Source: Onchocerca lupi (lineage: Eukaryota; Nematoda; Chromadorea; Rhabditida; Onchocercidae). Taken from it: 64,000 nt of DNA. Made by a program: the position numbers and the translations under genes. The first letter of the stretch is position 1; each line of letters opens with the position of its first letter. The DNA is taken from positions 1 through 64,000 of the forward strand of contig JAOVVO010000074.1 in the NCBI GenBank assembly GCA_028564675.1. Direction: 5' to 3'. The notes beneath the pieces are model-generated. The model searched no databases. It was not told the origin of the DNA and saw only the letters and a program-made list of their open reading frames with translations. Below, piece after piece: positions 24,001 through 38,473 of the stretch.

Positions 24001-27000
24001 CTCTCTTCTCGAATTTCGATACCAATAAGAGTTGTGGAACACTGTTATATTCACATCTTACACGAATTTTCAGATTAAACCGATGAAAATGCTTGCAAAA
24101 TTTTCGATGACATACTTTAAATAGTTGTTTCCCGGTGATTACAATCTTTCGCAATAATCTAAGATCAGCACTGTACATCTGCGTTGTTAAGCGTGCTTCC
24201 CTGATTTCTGCAGCGAGAATGCGTAATGGAGGTAGATGTTTGAGAATATCTGATATGTTGTAAACCTGTACATGAGGAAAGTTGTAAATCTGAAAATTAA
24301 GATAACTTTTAAATTTTTTGTGAAGAAAGATCATTACTTATAGAGGTAAAATATAGATCTTATAGAGAAGTGCAGTATGTGTATGAATTAATATGGATAT
24401 GGTAAGATAATTACATAAAGATTGCGTAGATGACGTAAATGTCGAAACGAATGTGGTTCTGGTAGGCGAAGTAATTTTTCCATATCGCATAATCTGAGCG
24501 TTTCAAGCTGAAAAATTAAGATTAACCGTTCATTTATCCTTGATCGTGATGGAAAACAAAGAAAACTTTCTCTTCAGTTTTCTAAGAAATAGTTTGAAAA
24601 TGCATACATTATATAGACTTCGAAGATGTCCATCCGTTACTTTGATAACTGGATTTCCGCTAATGTTCAAATGTTTTAATTCAACAAGTTCGGCAAACAT
24701 CTCCGAATCAAGTTCTTTAAAATTATTGTGAGAAATATCGAATGTTGCCAATTTCCGATTGTTGATTAGTTGTGCCGCGTTCATTTCCTGGATTTTATTG
24801 CTGAAATAAGGCTTTTTTTTTTTTTTAGATTCCCATGACCAAGGTGCATTTAATTAAATTGGAAGTATATCTGCTAGGATTGTTATTTTTCGAATGCCAT
24901 AGTTGAATTTGTTTCTTATTTTTTAAATAATTCAGCATTATTCAATATTTAGACATTGCACTATAACTTAAATCGGAATGTAAGAAAAACGAGGGTAATC
25001 AAGGTTTGATTATATATCGAATTAGCGATTAACTGGATGATAAAGCATATGATGAGGTAAAAGCCTATAGATTGCTCAAAAGATTTAGTAATCAAACGTT
25101 TGTTTTTATGATAAAATTTGTTGACCCATTGCTTACTTGCTGATATTCAGAAGTCGAATTCCATGGTTATCAATTTTTGGTAGTGAAAATAAACCTGTAT
25201 TTGCTAGGTCAAGTATTTCAATAGCATTACTCAGATCCTGGAAAGCTTTAAGGGTTATATATTTTCTTAAAAGATGTTTCAAATTGAAATCAGACTAAAT
25301 AGAATTTTTACAACCCTTTTTATATTTCTTTCAATATATTAATCCAGATGAATTCTAACACTGGATTTTGGACTCAACATTGAAATAATTATTGGCAATG
25401 TTACTCGAAATGCGTGCGGATTCCATGAAGTGATGGGATTATGACTGATATCCAGTTTTATTAGCTTTTGCATCTTTGAAAATGCCGCTTCTTCAATGAT
25501 TTCGATATGGTTGTCGGCCAGAATCAATTCCGTCAGATTTTCCATGCCATCAAAATCGTCAGCATTTATTGATCGGATTCGATTTCCCTTAATTATGCTA
25601 TATTTGTACTGCCCAAAAGATAGGAGTTTTGCACCTATCCCATTAGTAATTAGTAAAACTGAAATAATTTATTTCCTGTTCATCGTTCAGATTATAAATT
25701 AGACAATCAAATGTTGAAATATATCTTGTGGCAAAAAATAAACTTGGCATAACATTTATAATATAGGAGAGAGTGACAGTTGATAGAGAGAGATGGAATT
25801 GTGTCAGTTTTGTGTTTTTCTTTAAATAGACAGTTATTTATTCTTGGTAATTTAGTTATTACGTGATTTGAGAATTGAAACTTGATTGAAAGTACCTTCA
25901 GGTTCAGATTAGTAAGGCTGTTTTGGATGGAACTGAATGCGTGTTGGGGTATTTTCTTGATTTCATTATAAGCAAGGTCAAGCTTGTGGACATTATTCGT
26001 CCCAAATGTATTTATGTCCAAGCTGATGATAGCATTATTTCGCAGGATAAGATTGTCGTAAATATTCTATAAATTTGTTCGTTAGAGACTATTATTAATT
26101 GGAATTGAATTTAAACAAAAGATTATTATCATAATTAATTCTGTTACAAAATCCAAAGATACTTCCAGATATTTACATGTAATCAAAAATTTGAACTTTT
26201 TAGGGCCGATGCATCTCCAAGCCAATTTTTTTAAATGTGATTTTTCATTGTTTCTGTTCTTAGGATCGCAGATAAATATATTATGCTGCATTACAACAGT
26301 CTAAAACATAAAAAGAAACAAATTTTAAAATTTCTAATGTACCTGTTTTGTAAAAGTGCCTTTGTGCAGTATCCTAAGATGATTATGAGATAAATCGAGT
26401 TCGGTGAGCCATTTGCACATTGCGAATGCATTGCTCTCTACTTCGATAAGTTCGTTATGACCTAGTTTGAGGACTTTTAGCTGACCAAATTCATATAGCA
26501 TATTTTTTCCAATCGATTGTAAGTGATTATATGCTAGATTGAGGTACATCAAAGTTCGCTTTGCTGAATGCAAGTCAATCCTGTAAATAATTGCGGAATT
26601 TTTGCAAATGAAATCAGTAAATTCTTGAAATTACTCACACTCCAGAATATTATAGCTCTGGTAAGAGTTTTCGATGGAAAGGATGCATTATTTCCGTATT
26701 ATTTAGTACTTTTCAACAATCTGTTCTTTAAAATAAAATTGCAGTCTGTAAAGATACTGACTACTGAAATCATTGAAGCTTTCTTTTCATCTTCTAAATC
26801 AGTCACATTGTATTTCTTGAAAATAACTTACGTAATGATACGGTTGTGTGATAAGTCAAGATGTTTGACATTCACCAGACTTTGGGCCAAAAATGTAAAA
26901 TCAAATGTCCTAAGCTGATTGTAACTTAAGTCCAGCTGTTCCAGATTATTTAAATTAACGAATGTTGCTTTTCTCAGCTGTTGCAGACGGTTTCGAGCTA

Positions 27001-30000
27001 ACGATAAATTCTCTAAGGTTGGTATATCACTTATCGACCGCTCCATCGTCATGTTGATCGCATTTCCCGCCAAAGTGAGCTGACGTAGATTACGTAGCGA
27101 CGAAAATGTCTGTATAACTTTTTTTACTTCAATGATTTATGAAATTTTATGAGAAAATTGGTCTTTGTTTCAAAATTTCGCCGAAACAAGTTGATAAATG
27201 TCTGCAGCTATATGTATCTACCATTCCAACCTGTGGGGAATTGTTAGTTGAGCGACTTAGCAAATCATAAATTAGCTTTACTAGTGTTCAGTATGCACCA
27301 TCTTATTGGTTTATATATGAACAAATTTAGTGTTAAGGCAGCGAATAAATTTTTGATCTAATAAATTTCTCTTTGAAAAAAAAATTTTTTTCTTCATTTT
27401 CTTTGCCCTCATTTTTTCTCTTTTCGACAACTATTGGATGTTTCGGAAACTTACTAGTGTCTGAATACTTGTCAGCTTATTATTGTTGAGTGCCAATTGT
27501 TCCAAACTGTCCATATCCTTGAATGCTGCAGTAGAAATATAGTCAATATGGCCGAAAGCTAAATTTAAGGAACGTAAATTTGGCACAGAGTGCCCAGGGA
27601 ATGTGCGATTTGTTATGTGCTGAAGTTTTGTACGGGTGAGCGACAGCCGTTGTAGATATCGGAGACGATAGAGGACATAATCAGGTAGAATCCTTATCGG
27701 ATTATCATCCAAAAGCAAATAACGTAGCCGTTTCATATTACCAAGAGCAGTAATGGGGAATTGACTTAGTTCATTGCCCTGGAATGAGATAAATGCTTAA
27801 ATGAGAATATATATTTTATAATATGAAAAAAAAATAGTATTATCAAATTATGCTTAATAGGTAACGATTTCAATTAGTGATAAATATTTTTAAAAAAAAG
27901 CACCGATTTTTCTAGCAGTTACCTGTAAAAAGAGGGACTCGAGATCTTCGAGTCGTTCAAAAGCATTATCATTAATATAGCTAATACGGTTGTGCGATAA
28001 ATCCAGATATGCTAATGAGCTCATGTAAAGAAAAGCACCAGGATCAGTAATATTTTCGATCAAGTTTCCAGCCAGATTCAACTTTATTAAGCTTGTTCCA
28101 GTGCCATCAAATTTCCCGAAAGCCAAGCGTTGCACGTATCGAATTCTATTCTTCGATAAATCGAGATGCCGTAATCGACTCATCCCATTCAGTACATGGG
28201 TTGGTATTTCGGTTAGTCGATTAAATGCTAAGAGAAGCTCAGTTAAAATTGGTTTTAGATTGTTGATCACGTTGTTATCCAGTCTGTAAGTGATGATTCA
28301 CTTATATTTTTTGAAGCGATTATGATATGACTCCGGACTTATTAGATGACATAATAAAAATGAATTGCTTTAAGGTTTTAAGGTTGGTCAAGGAAAGTAG
28401 CCAGTGGCGATTATTTCCGCAGTATATTAATTTATGAAAGATCGATTTATCTGAATTACTTTAAGACATATTAAGCGGAACAAAATTTTTTATTTTTTGT
28501 TCTTTGAAATTCATTCTTTGCATTCATAAATCATTGAAGAAAGTTAACCTACATAGTCAGCCTATTGCCATTCATATTTAAAATTTCCAGACTTCGTAAT
28601 GGCTGTAATGCATTTGGCAGTTGATGTAGTTGATTCTCTTCTAAATTCATCCATTTTAATGATTTGGCCATATTTTTGAATGTATCTATTGGTATATGTA
28701 CTATTCTATTGTAACTTAAGTCGATTTGTCGCATTTGATTGATTGAATTAAAGGCAGTTCCGGAGATTGTTGAAATCTGAAAGATAAAAATAAGATTCTC
28801 GATCTTTTCTCCAGTTTTATTTTCCCATACATTGTACTTCTAATTTAAGTCTTCTAGCTAAGGAGTGTTCAGAGAAATGCCTTACTTCATTTGTGAATTA
28901 TATTAGGTAGTAGTGTGCTTGCTGTTAAACTTAATAAATTTCCATTTGAGTTTAATTCCTGGAATTCTAATATCTAAGTTCTACCTGGTTGTAGCTTAAA
29001 TCTAATCGACCGAATTTCTGGAAACTATCAAAAGCATTATCCTTGATATGTCTGATTCGATTGTTGCTTAGTTTTAGGTCGATTTCCGAAATAAATTTCA
29101 CTTCAGGATTATTAGTAACTTCAGTGATATTATTACTCTCCAGGTCTAAAGTGCGTAACTGTTTCAATTCTCGTAGCGCGAGATATGGTATCTGGAAATT
29201 TGGAATATATATTGGGTATATTTTGCAATTTTACACTTTTTTCCTCTTTCATTCTTTCACATTTGTCATTATATATGAAATTTGATTTTGACACTCATTA
29301 CGGAATTCTACGCAATCAGACATTGCTCTGTGCTAATTAACACACAGATAATGCTTGATAAATAAAAAACGCAGATACTGCATCTCTGCATCTTGATTAA
29401 ATCTAGCAATATGTAGTGCATTAGTCAAATGCTTGAAATCTGCTTTCTTTCTAGCAATATGTAGTGCATTAGTCAAATGCTTGAAATCTGCTTAATTGAT
29501 TTTAGCCTTTTATTGAGAGCTAATTGGAGGAATATAATATTAAACTGAATTAAGCTCCTCGTTTTAATTCTTATCAGTATCAGCTTGCAAACTACGAAAT
29601 CTTTTAACGAGAAATCGGAAAAAAATTCAGAAACTGTAGATTCCAGGAGATTGGAAATTGTGGATTCTTTGTTAAAGCTAAAATTACTAAGTCAAACTTC
29701 ATTATTCCTTTTTTAAATAATCTCCAAACGCTCATCGCAGTTTCTCTCCATTATCTTACTTTGAAATTTCATTTTCATAACTATCACATCATTACATTAT
29801 ATTGCTTATTTATTTAATATAAGTTCACCTGATAAGTTTCATTTCTTCACTTTAAAAATTATTAAAATTAATGCATAAGTAATTCTTACTAGTTCGATGG
29901 TCATCTTTATGAGTGGTTTTTTTAAATGCTTCCCAAAATTTTAAATATTTTGCAAACCGTAGGTATGGAAATATAGGTTTAAGTGACTTTCAATGAAATT

Positions 30001-33000
30001 TTATACTTTCTGCGGAATTAATTTATATCGTCGAAAGCTACGATTTTGTGAGCAAATGAAAAGCGCATCTAAAAAATTTTATAACCTAATTAATTCTCAA
30101 AAATTTCCATCGAACTAGTTTTTAATTAAGCTTTAAATTATAGCTTTTCAATTTATTCGTGAAATTCTTGAGTATGGTCGATAATCTGTAGTGAAAAATA
30201 TGATGAATACCTCGGAGATAAGATTATTTTTCAAATCTAAGAACCAAACTGTCGTTGGTAGTGCCAGTTTTTCAATTTCAGTGATCCGATTATTTGAGAG
30301 CGTGAGCACTTGTAATGGCAGTCGTAGAAGCGATTTTTTCGGCAACATACTTATCTATAAGAAACGATTTCGAATATAGGGAGAAAAGTTGTTCTAGTCT
30401 TTTGGAGTTCTGAAAATATAATGGACTGACTGCTCGAACTTTTACGATGTATAACGGTAATAGGGACTGAAACGAGTTTGATAACCTGGTTATAATCGAG
30501 ATGTAAGTAATGCAGATTTTTGAGTTTAGTTTCATCGAATGTATCCGATTTAATTTCGGATATCATATTATGAACCAAGTGCAGGTATTGAAGCTGATAA
30601 AGATACGTCATTGCCCAGGATGGTATTGATGTCAGGCTATTCTGATTCAACGTTAGTTGGTAAAGTTTGTTCTGAAAACAAATACAAAGTCTTGTTACCA
30701 TGCTTAATCAATTTCTGATATGTTTCAGGAATATTTAAGAAATTTCGAAATTTTTTGATTTGATTTTTGAAATATTCAACAAAATGAGAGATAGATTCAT
30801 TGACCTCAAGACCTCGAAATGCATTAACGTTGATTGTTCCGATCTGATTGTTGCTGAGATCGAGGATTTGGATGTTGTGATGCTTGAATGCATCTTGATT
30901 GATAAACGCTATACTACTGTGCATAATCGATAATGCGACAATGTTGTAAACCGTATCCTGAAATTAGCGCAAATTATTTCTCTCTATATTTTTGTCAGAT
31001 ACTTCAAATAACCTAGTAATGGAAATTTTGGAATTAGACTAACATTATGAGAAAAAAGTGATCGATTATCATATGGAATGATTGGTATAGTTGTCCATGG
31101 TTGACGGCGACATTTTACGTGGATGTTACCTTCACCGTCAAGATTTTCACAACTGCAGGTTTTCCATTTGGAATGTAGGGTTGAATCGAATCTGCAGATA
31201 TTCTAGCTTTAATTATTCTGCAGATCTTTGCGATAGATTTATTTATAAAATATTTAGTTGGCAGAGATAAGAATAATAGTTTTCAGAGTGAAAAAAAAAT
31301 AAATTTGAGAAAAATAAGATAAGCTTAATGTAATAAAGAAGTCTATAGGTAATAATATTGTGGAACTCTTTTTAAATAATAATTACACATTAAATGTTGT
31401 GCAGTGATAGTAAATTTATTGGAGAAAAAATAAGACAAATGAGTAAATAAAATTTACAGGCATTCTTGTTCGGTAAAAATTCCCGACGATTGTACGAAGG
31501 TAGCTCGTACAATGATGATAATATTGAGTAGAGATAGGAATAGTAGGAGTTTCCTGTGTTCTCGTAAATCTATTAAACTTATAGGCATGATTGATCATTC
31601 TCTTTTTCATAGAATAGTTGATTTAAATTATGCTGAATTCCTTCTCAACCCATAGTTCTAAAAAGCTGAAATGCATTAGCTTCAACTTGAGATCAATTGC
31701 AAATGATTAGATTCGGCATGAATCAAAAAGCTAGAAAATAACGCTACGAACAATAAAAAACACGTTGCGAATCGGATCATGCATATATCATAGTTGAATA
31801 TTGAGTGTTATCTGATGGTTAGCCTCATCATGACGATAATTTTAAGCCTAAGCCAAAAATAGAATTGAATTTTAAGCCTAAAAAAGTCAATAAATTGTAA
31901 TTGTCCTAAAAGAGAGAAGTATTCAGTGAAGCGTAACAATGACTTACTTTATTGAATTGCTTATAGGATGATAGGAAAGGATTAAGTCTGAAAAGTTTGG
32001 ACAGAAACGTTATACTATGATGGTAATAAAAGTAAGTGTGTGTTCAGATGGCATAGCTCCTATTGAAGAGCTGTATGTGAAGTAATCTATCCGTCCTCCA
32101 TCCAATGATCAGTTTGGATATGCCACAGAAGAGCGATTTTGCTGATTGAAATAAAATGAACAGTTGTGTGGTGGATATGTGTAGCTGATATATATATATA
32201 TATATATATATATGTGTATGTGTCCCTCCCCACTTTATATAACTTTAATAATGTTGTATTTATGTATTTCCTTAACTTCAATCTGTTCGGAACAATGTGA
32301 GGAAAGATTGAGCCCGAAGAGACGATGTTTTAAAACATTCATAATGATTAATTAACAATGATTAATCATTGTTAATTAATCAATCACAATGATTAATTAA
32401 TAGCTGAGTAATTTTCGTAATTCTCTTGTAAATTCGAATTTATTGAAAATGGACTTCTATGACTACAAAAGGATCACTTATACCGATTCATTCCAACCTG
32501 TATAGGTTTTTTTTTTTTTTTTTTTTTTTTAGATAAAATGAGATATGAATGATCTTGGTTGTGTTCATCTAATTAATGATCACATTAAATTTTTTTGGAA
32601 TATATATATATTAATGAGAATTTCAGAAAGGTGATTAGTTTTATTGACTAAATTGCTCAAATAGAGATTTGATGTCAATTTACCTATGAATTTAACATCT
32701 ATTTCTGATCGTTCAAGCCGAAAGTTATTTTCAGTTTTAAGCGATCCTCTGAATACCATAAATGATCAGCAGTTTTTGGTTTGGTATTTTTTCTTTCATT
32801 AACGACAAAGAATAGTAATATTGATTACTTTTTTGAAGAAAACTGCAAACTTTTGCTGAGAAGAAAAGAATTTTTTAATGGAATCATTTGAAGTAAATAA
32901 CTCCCTTCAATAAACAGCTTCTTGTCTTTTCTACATCAGATACATTCATTTATCGCCAAAGAAAAATGAATCGTAAAAATATGTACCTTCAGATCTGTCA

Positions 33001-36000
33001 TTTTTCGCATCCTGAATTCATCAAATTGCTGTTTTCTGTGATTTCAGAGATCTCCGAAATATATGAGAAAAAAAAAGTATATAGTCATCTTAGCCCATGT
33101 AGAGTTACTTAAATTTCTAAAAGTTGAAAAATCCCAATATAGATTGAAATGTGGGAGAAATCATTTAAATAATTTTTATCTTTTGCTCTTGAAATCTCTG
33201 CTTTTCAACAATAACTCAGCGCATATTTTTGGACTACGTTATATATAAAAGCATAATTTGAGTGCACTAAAGGCCATCCGTGAATTTGGGTAAGAGAAAA
33301 ATTTTTTATGAGCACCAAATACCAAAAAAATGCTTCATCCAGCTACAAAGAATGACAGTTTCTTGCTTACTTCATTTTTGGAAATTAATTTTTTTATTAC
33401 CAATTTTTTGTTTTAAAAAGGATAAAATCAATAAATATCTCGATATCTGACATTGAAACCTTAAGTTCATATGTTTAAAAACTTACGAAAAAATGAAGTA
33501 ATTGTTCTGTCAAAGTTATTGGTGAATTTTTTTCTTTTTCGAGAACAGCAAGAATACTAAGACTGAGCAAATCGTGAAAAAATAAGTTTTTCATAATTTG
33601 TTATTGCATGAAGACAGAGGAATAAGTTGCTGAGTTTGTAGATGAAAATACAATTCGATGATGCAATGTCTTTTATTATATTATCACATCAAACATATGC
33701 TTTAAGTGATTATTATGGAAATATCATGAAGCAAAAGTAGATGTTCATTATTGTAAATTGGTCAGGAATGCAATGTCAAGATCGTAACACTGATTTCGGG
33801 TCTAACTCATTTGTAGTTTTTTTCAACAGCTGATCTCAGCGAAAAACGAAAATCGGATTTTGGGCCCAAAATTTTTCTAGATTTTATAAAAATTAGAAGA
33901 ATTGCTTGAATTTCAGATGCAGTTGTCCTATTCTCTTCCTAAAATTGTCCTTGTTTCTTTTGGGCTAGCCAGATATTCAAAAAGAAATGCTGTTTTTTGT
34001 AATTTAATTAAAATCAATTATAGTTACTTGGACACATATTCTGAATTAACATTGAAATAACTGGATGTTTGCATTATGAAATTAGCTATTTGAACGAATG
34101 AATTTATGTCTTCCAGATCCAGTTTTGATGTCTGACAAAACTGTCTAGTAATCGAAATATCATTAATTTCTGTCGTCACTTTATTCCGGATGAAAGCCAG
34201 CTAGAAAAAATACATTTAGCATTTTCTGTTTAAAAAATTATTTGGATTCAGATTTGAGTTTCTTCACATAATATGGAATTTTATATATTTGTAAGATAAG
34301 CCGGCAATTTTCTTATGTTTAATTATAGATTTTTTTATTCGTCAAACTGCTAATTTATTTATTTATTTCGTTGTTATTCGATTTATGTACATATGCTTTA
34401 TATTTTTTCAAATCATACAGTTGTTTATTGTTGACTTATGTATGAATTAACATATATTTAATTAATTAATACTTATATTTAGGTTAATATATATAAATAT
34501 ATTTCCATAGAACATAGTGAACATATAAATTTACATACGAATGAATAGCTATTTCAAATGTCATCTTTTCCTATCAACATGAATATTTTGTTTTTGTCCA
34601 GACATAGCTAATAATAGTTCTGGCTTTTTTCGGAGCATTTTTACAAAGATGGGAGAGAGGAACAAAAATATCTGGGCAAAGAAAATGAAGTATTTTGAGG
34701 TAAAATTGCTTAGTTCACTTTTCAAATGCAATAACAAAATGAAAAATTCGAATTGGAGCATATTTAATGCACGATTCTGTTAGCAAAAGTATGGAAGTTT
34801 GAGCAATGGCAGTCAAAGTTAGAAAATCGAATCAAGAGCTTCTACTATTCACTTTTTCTTTATCTCAACGCTTTGGTGTTCGGAAATAAAGTTTGATGAT
34901 AGCCGAAAATGAGACTGGAGAGAGTATCGAAAGGCTAGCATTTGAGATTATAAGAAGCGGCAGGTTTAATTGTTAAGAGGATGAAGAAATTTGAGAGCTA
35001 GACCCAAAATAAAGTGAAATTTGATATCGTTTCCTCAAATAAAGAAAGCACTTTGATGTGATTGTAATGTTGTAGCAGCACTTTTCGATTCTTCAAACTG
35101 TTCATCAGCCAAGAAAAGAAAACACAAAAATTAACCAACTTTCAATAATTCTTATCATGAATATTATTAGAATGAATTACGAATAAAATTGTAAAATAAA
35201 AATATTCTTATGACCAGTGAAATAGTTCATTTATAAGCTTTATGTATTTAATAAGAAGCTATCTTTGTCTCAAAAATGTTTATTTGCTTTAAAGAAATAT
35301 CCTTGGCCAGTTTCACTGATATGCTTGTAGCTGTTGATAACGGAATTTTTTTCTCTGGTTGAGATTAACAAAGTGAACCACACCAAGACAGTTCTATTCT
35401 TGTCTTTCTTGACATCTTATTTTTGATTTAAAAAGTACTCAAGATTGGATTAACGGCAAAAGTTATTGGTCTAAACTGCCATTTTGTTCCAAGCAAAGGT
35501 TCGATCTTTTAAGTCTAGGTTAGGGTGGAATCATATGTCTACTAATAAATCTCAATTAGCAGTTAAGTTTTCGATTTCAGATCATTTCGGAGTATTTCAC
35601 TAATAGCAGCCGTACTTTCACCAGTATTAACAAATGCCCAAAGTCGGTTGTTGTTTCGGATTTGCTTGGCTGCAGCATTATTTTCTCGTTTGGCGATGCA
35701 GGATTTGGTTCAGATTCAACCGTATCTCGTAAAGCGACTCAAGGAATTACGTCGGCTCGCATGTAATGCTTTCAAAGAAGTTAGTTTAGATCTCATATTT
35801 CATCTCTGTTATTTACTTGCTTTATTATCATCGATTTCCAATTTGATAATTTGATTCGAATTCAGTATAGGTGAGTTTTTTTTTTTCTTTTTTCTTTTTT
35901 TTTTTTTTTAGTAATTTTAGCCCAAAACATGCAATCTGTTGATTGCTGTATGTGATTAATTGCGTGTAAAGAAGTTAAAGAGATTTGATTAACTGAATTC

Positions 36001-38432
36001 AACCATTGCTAGAGAGTTGAAGAAAAAAAAGAAAGGATTATTAAAATTTCTTGCATGTGGAGTCGATGGAGGAGTTGGACGTTTTTTTCCATCTCAGATT
36101 TGTTTCTTGATCAGAAAGCATATGTTAGGAATTAAACATTATGTTTAAACGGATGTATGATTTGATGTACTTTTGTAATTTCAGGTTTTCTATGTATGTC
36201 AAAATCGTGTATTTGAATCCGATGAAATCAATTCATTTTTAATGTATATTGTAGTCCCGCAATGCATGCATCATGATGATGGCTCTCCAAAGATTCCGTG
36301 TAATCTCCTGCGACTGTTCCTTTCATGGACATCTACTCCGAAGTATTTGTTTAACTTTCATCTTTAAGCAATTTTTTTGATCGAGTTATACCTCATGGTA
36401 CTTTTATTTGATCAAATTAAACCGAATGGTATTTTTACAGTTTTTACTGAGATGTATTTAATTCTCTGAATCCATTCTTAGTGACTGGTTGCAGAAAATT
36501 TAAAATCCGATATTTTTTAGATTATTTTATCTCTTACGTCTCGAAGTGCCATCAGTTAATGGTACCGCGCCACATTCAATGCTTTCTATCTTGTGCAGCA
36601 TGCTTTCATCGAAAAGTATTAGCAAGTTAATGAAAGAGAAAATCATTGACGGTGTGCTCAATTTGCTTACCTTGGCAGACGAGACTGTGCCTGATCCAGT
36701 TGCAGATATCAATCTAACTGAACTTTCGAAAATTTCTGGTAAGCGAAATTTATTGCTTATTGCCATACTGTTCCTCCAAATTTCCAGTTTGCCTTGTGGA
36801 AATTCCGATGTCTATTATAAAGTGATGCAGTGATAGTAAATCTGATTTTTCAACACTGTGTTTCGAGTTATTGGAGAATTTTCGTATCCAAATTAATGGA
36901 GAGAATTCTCTGTTAAATCTTACAGAAAAGCTATTTCTAAATATTGATTCTTTAAATCAGTTCAAATTTAGACTTATGTTTATTGTATCCTATACTTGCA
37001 CTGTTGTCTATACTCAAAATATGCTTATGCGTATCATATTCTCTGTTAACATAGCGTGCAAGTCCATGTTCTTTTAGGTTTAAATAGTGGAACTTCTATG
37101 ATTCTTGCCGAATTGCCGAAGCTGTTGACATATATTTTTGATTCCTTACCTCTGCAAGATGAAAAACATAAACTTAATATGAAACATTTGGAAGTATTAA
37201 GCAGGTTGGCATCTTTTCTCTTGATTTAGACAATTTTGGGTTTTCAAGATACCTGATCTTTCTTCTCCATTTTGTTATGAGTTATTATTTTCATTGGAAG
37301 TTACTCAGAGGAATGCAGGTATTGAATGAAGTTTTGATGATATTGTTTGGAAAATGTTATAGTTTCGAAAGTGTGATCTATATTTTAGGATAAGTGAATT
37401 CATTCAAGATGAAGAAATGGTTAGAAAATATGTTTCAATCCTATTAACATTCTTGGAATCAGGAATTCTGCGTTCTGATGATACTGTTCAGTCTTTGCTT
37501 CTAACTGTTTTACGGATGGTTGTTGCAACAACAGATGCGATCCAGTTTTTGAAGTAAATGTCTAAAATTCAGTTAGAATTGTTCATGTAAATCGTAATTT
37601 TGAAACCTAAAAGCAAAGTTTCTTTAAAACCAGTAATTTTTAACTGAATATTCAAATTTTGAAGTATAATTATCTTCTTTAAAAAATGTGCTGATATCCA
37701 TTGCAAGATTTGTATCCTAAAGCTCCGAAAAACATCGCTGCATAAAATTAAGCTATCCATAGCAGTGAAATCATGAATTCTTTTAATGGTCCAGTATTTA
37801 TCGTCTACTGTGTACAGTCTGTTATCATTTTCTAGTACAATCTGTATATTGAACCTTAGCTTTATATTAGCTGTAATAGATTAAATTAGCCAAAATTCTT
37901 AGATCTTCAAAAGAGAAAAGTTTTCAGAAATCTGATACACGTGCAATCTTTACTAAAGGAGCGTTCACATCGCGAAACTCTGCAAAAAATTGAAGAAGCC
38001 ATAGTAATGAAGCTAAAGGAAAGGGATGAGAGGAAAGCGGAATTATTAAGCTATGTGGCAAGTTTGGACGCATGGGATAAAAGACGAATTGATGAGCCGG
38101 ATTATGATAAACGACACAATGCTTATTCAAATTTCCTTAAGGTTTGTTCTTCTTTATTATTTGAATTTGTTTTTAATTTTGAACTTTTTTGAGGTCATTG
38201 ATTGGTTGTCCAGATTGATTAATTGGGTTTTATCGATTCTTTGTTTATTCTGAAATTTGCAGGCTTTAACAACAACTGAATTAATTGATCCTGTATTACT
38301 CTATTTGCTATTGCATAACGATTATTATGTTATTGTCGAGGTACCTATGATTTTTTTTTTTTTTTTAAGGATGTTTTATGAATACGGAAAATTAGGAATT
38401 CAACACGAAAATATTACTTTGTGTACTTCATT

Positions 38433-38473
<41 letters not shown>

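Larger units (their letters stand above)
22815..35580 (+). other. UTP20: 12.8-kb UTP20 intron hosting an antisense gene
   Basis: The upstream exon ends FDASSMVPLQIIK plus GG (phase 2). The downstream exon begins with A, completing Gly, and then reads SFRSISLIAAVLSPVL. The join falls within one continuous UTP20 segment (human ...SKVLPLGRQHGILNSLEIVLKNIS...), so no exon needs to be missing. The intron uses GTTTGC and TTTCAG. It is by far the largest intron of the gene and contains the LRR gene on the minus strand. Between 33595 and 35580 I see no gene. Confidence 0.85.

Noticed and set aside
26082..26297. Possible LRR-gene exon encoding TVVMQHNIFICDPK
   Set aside because: It lacks the LRR pattern. 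Skipping it joins two exons in phase and yields a regular repeat.
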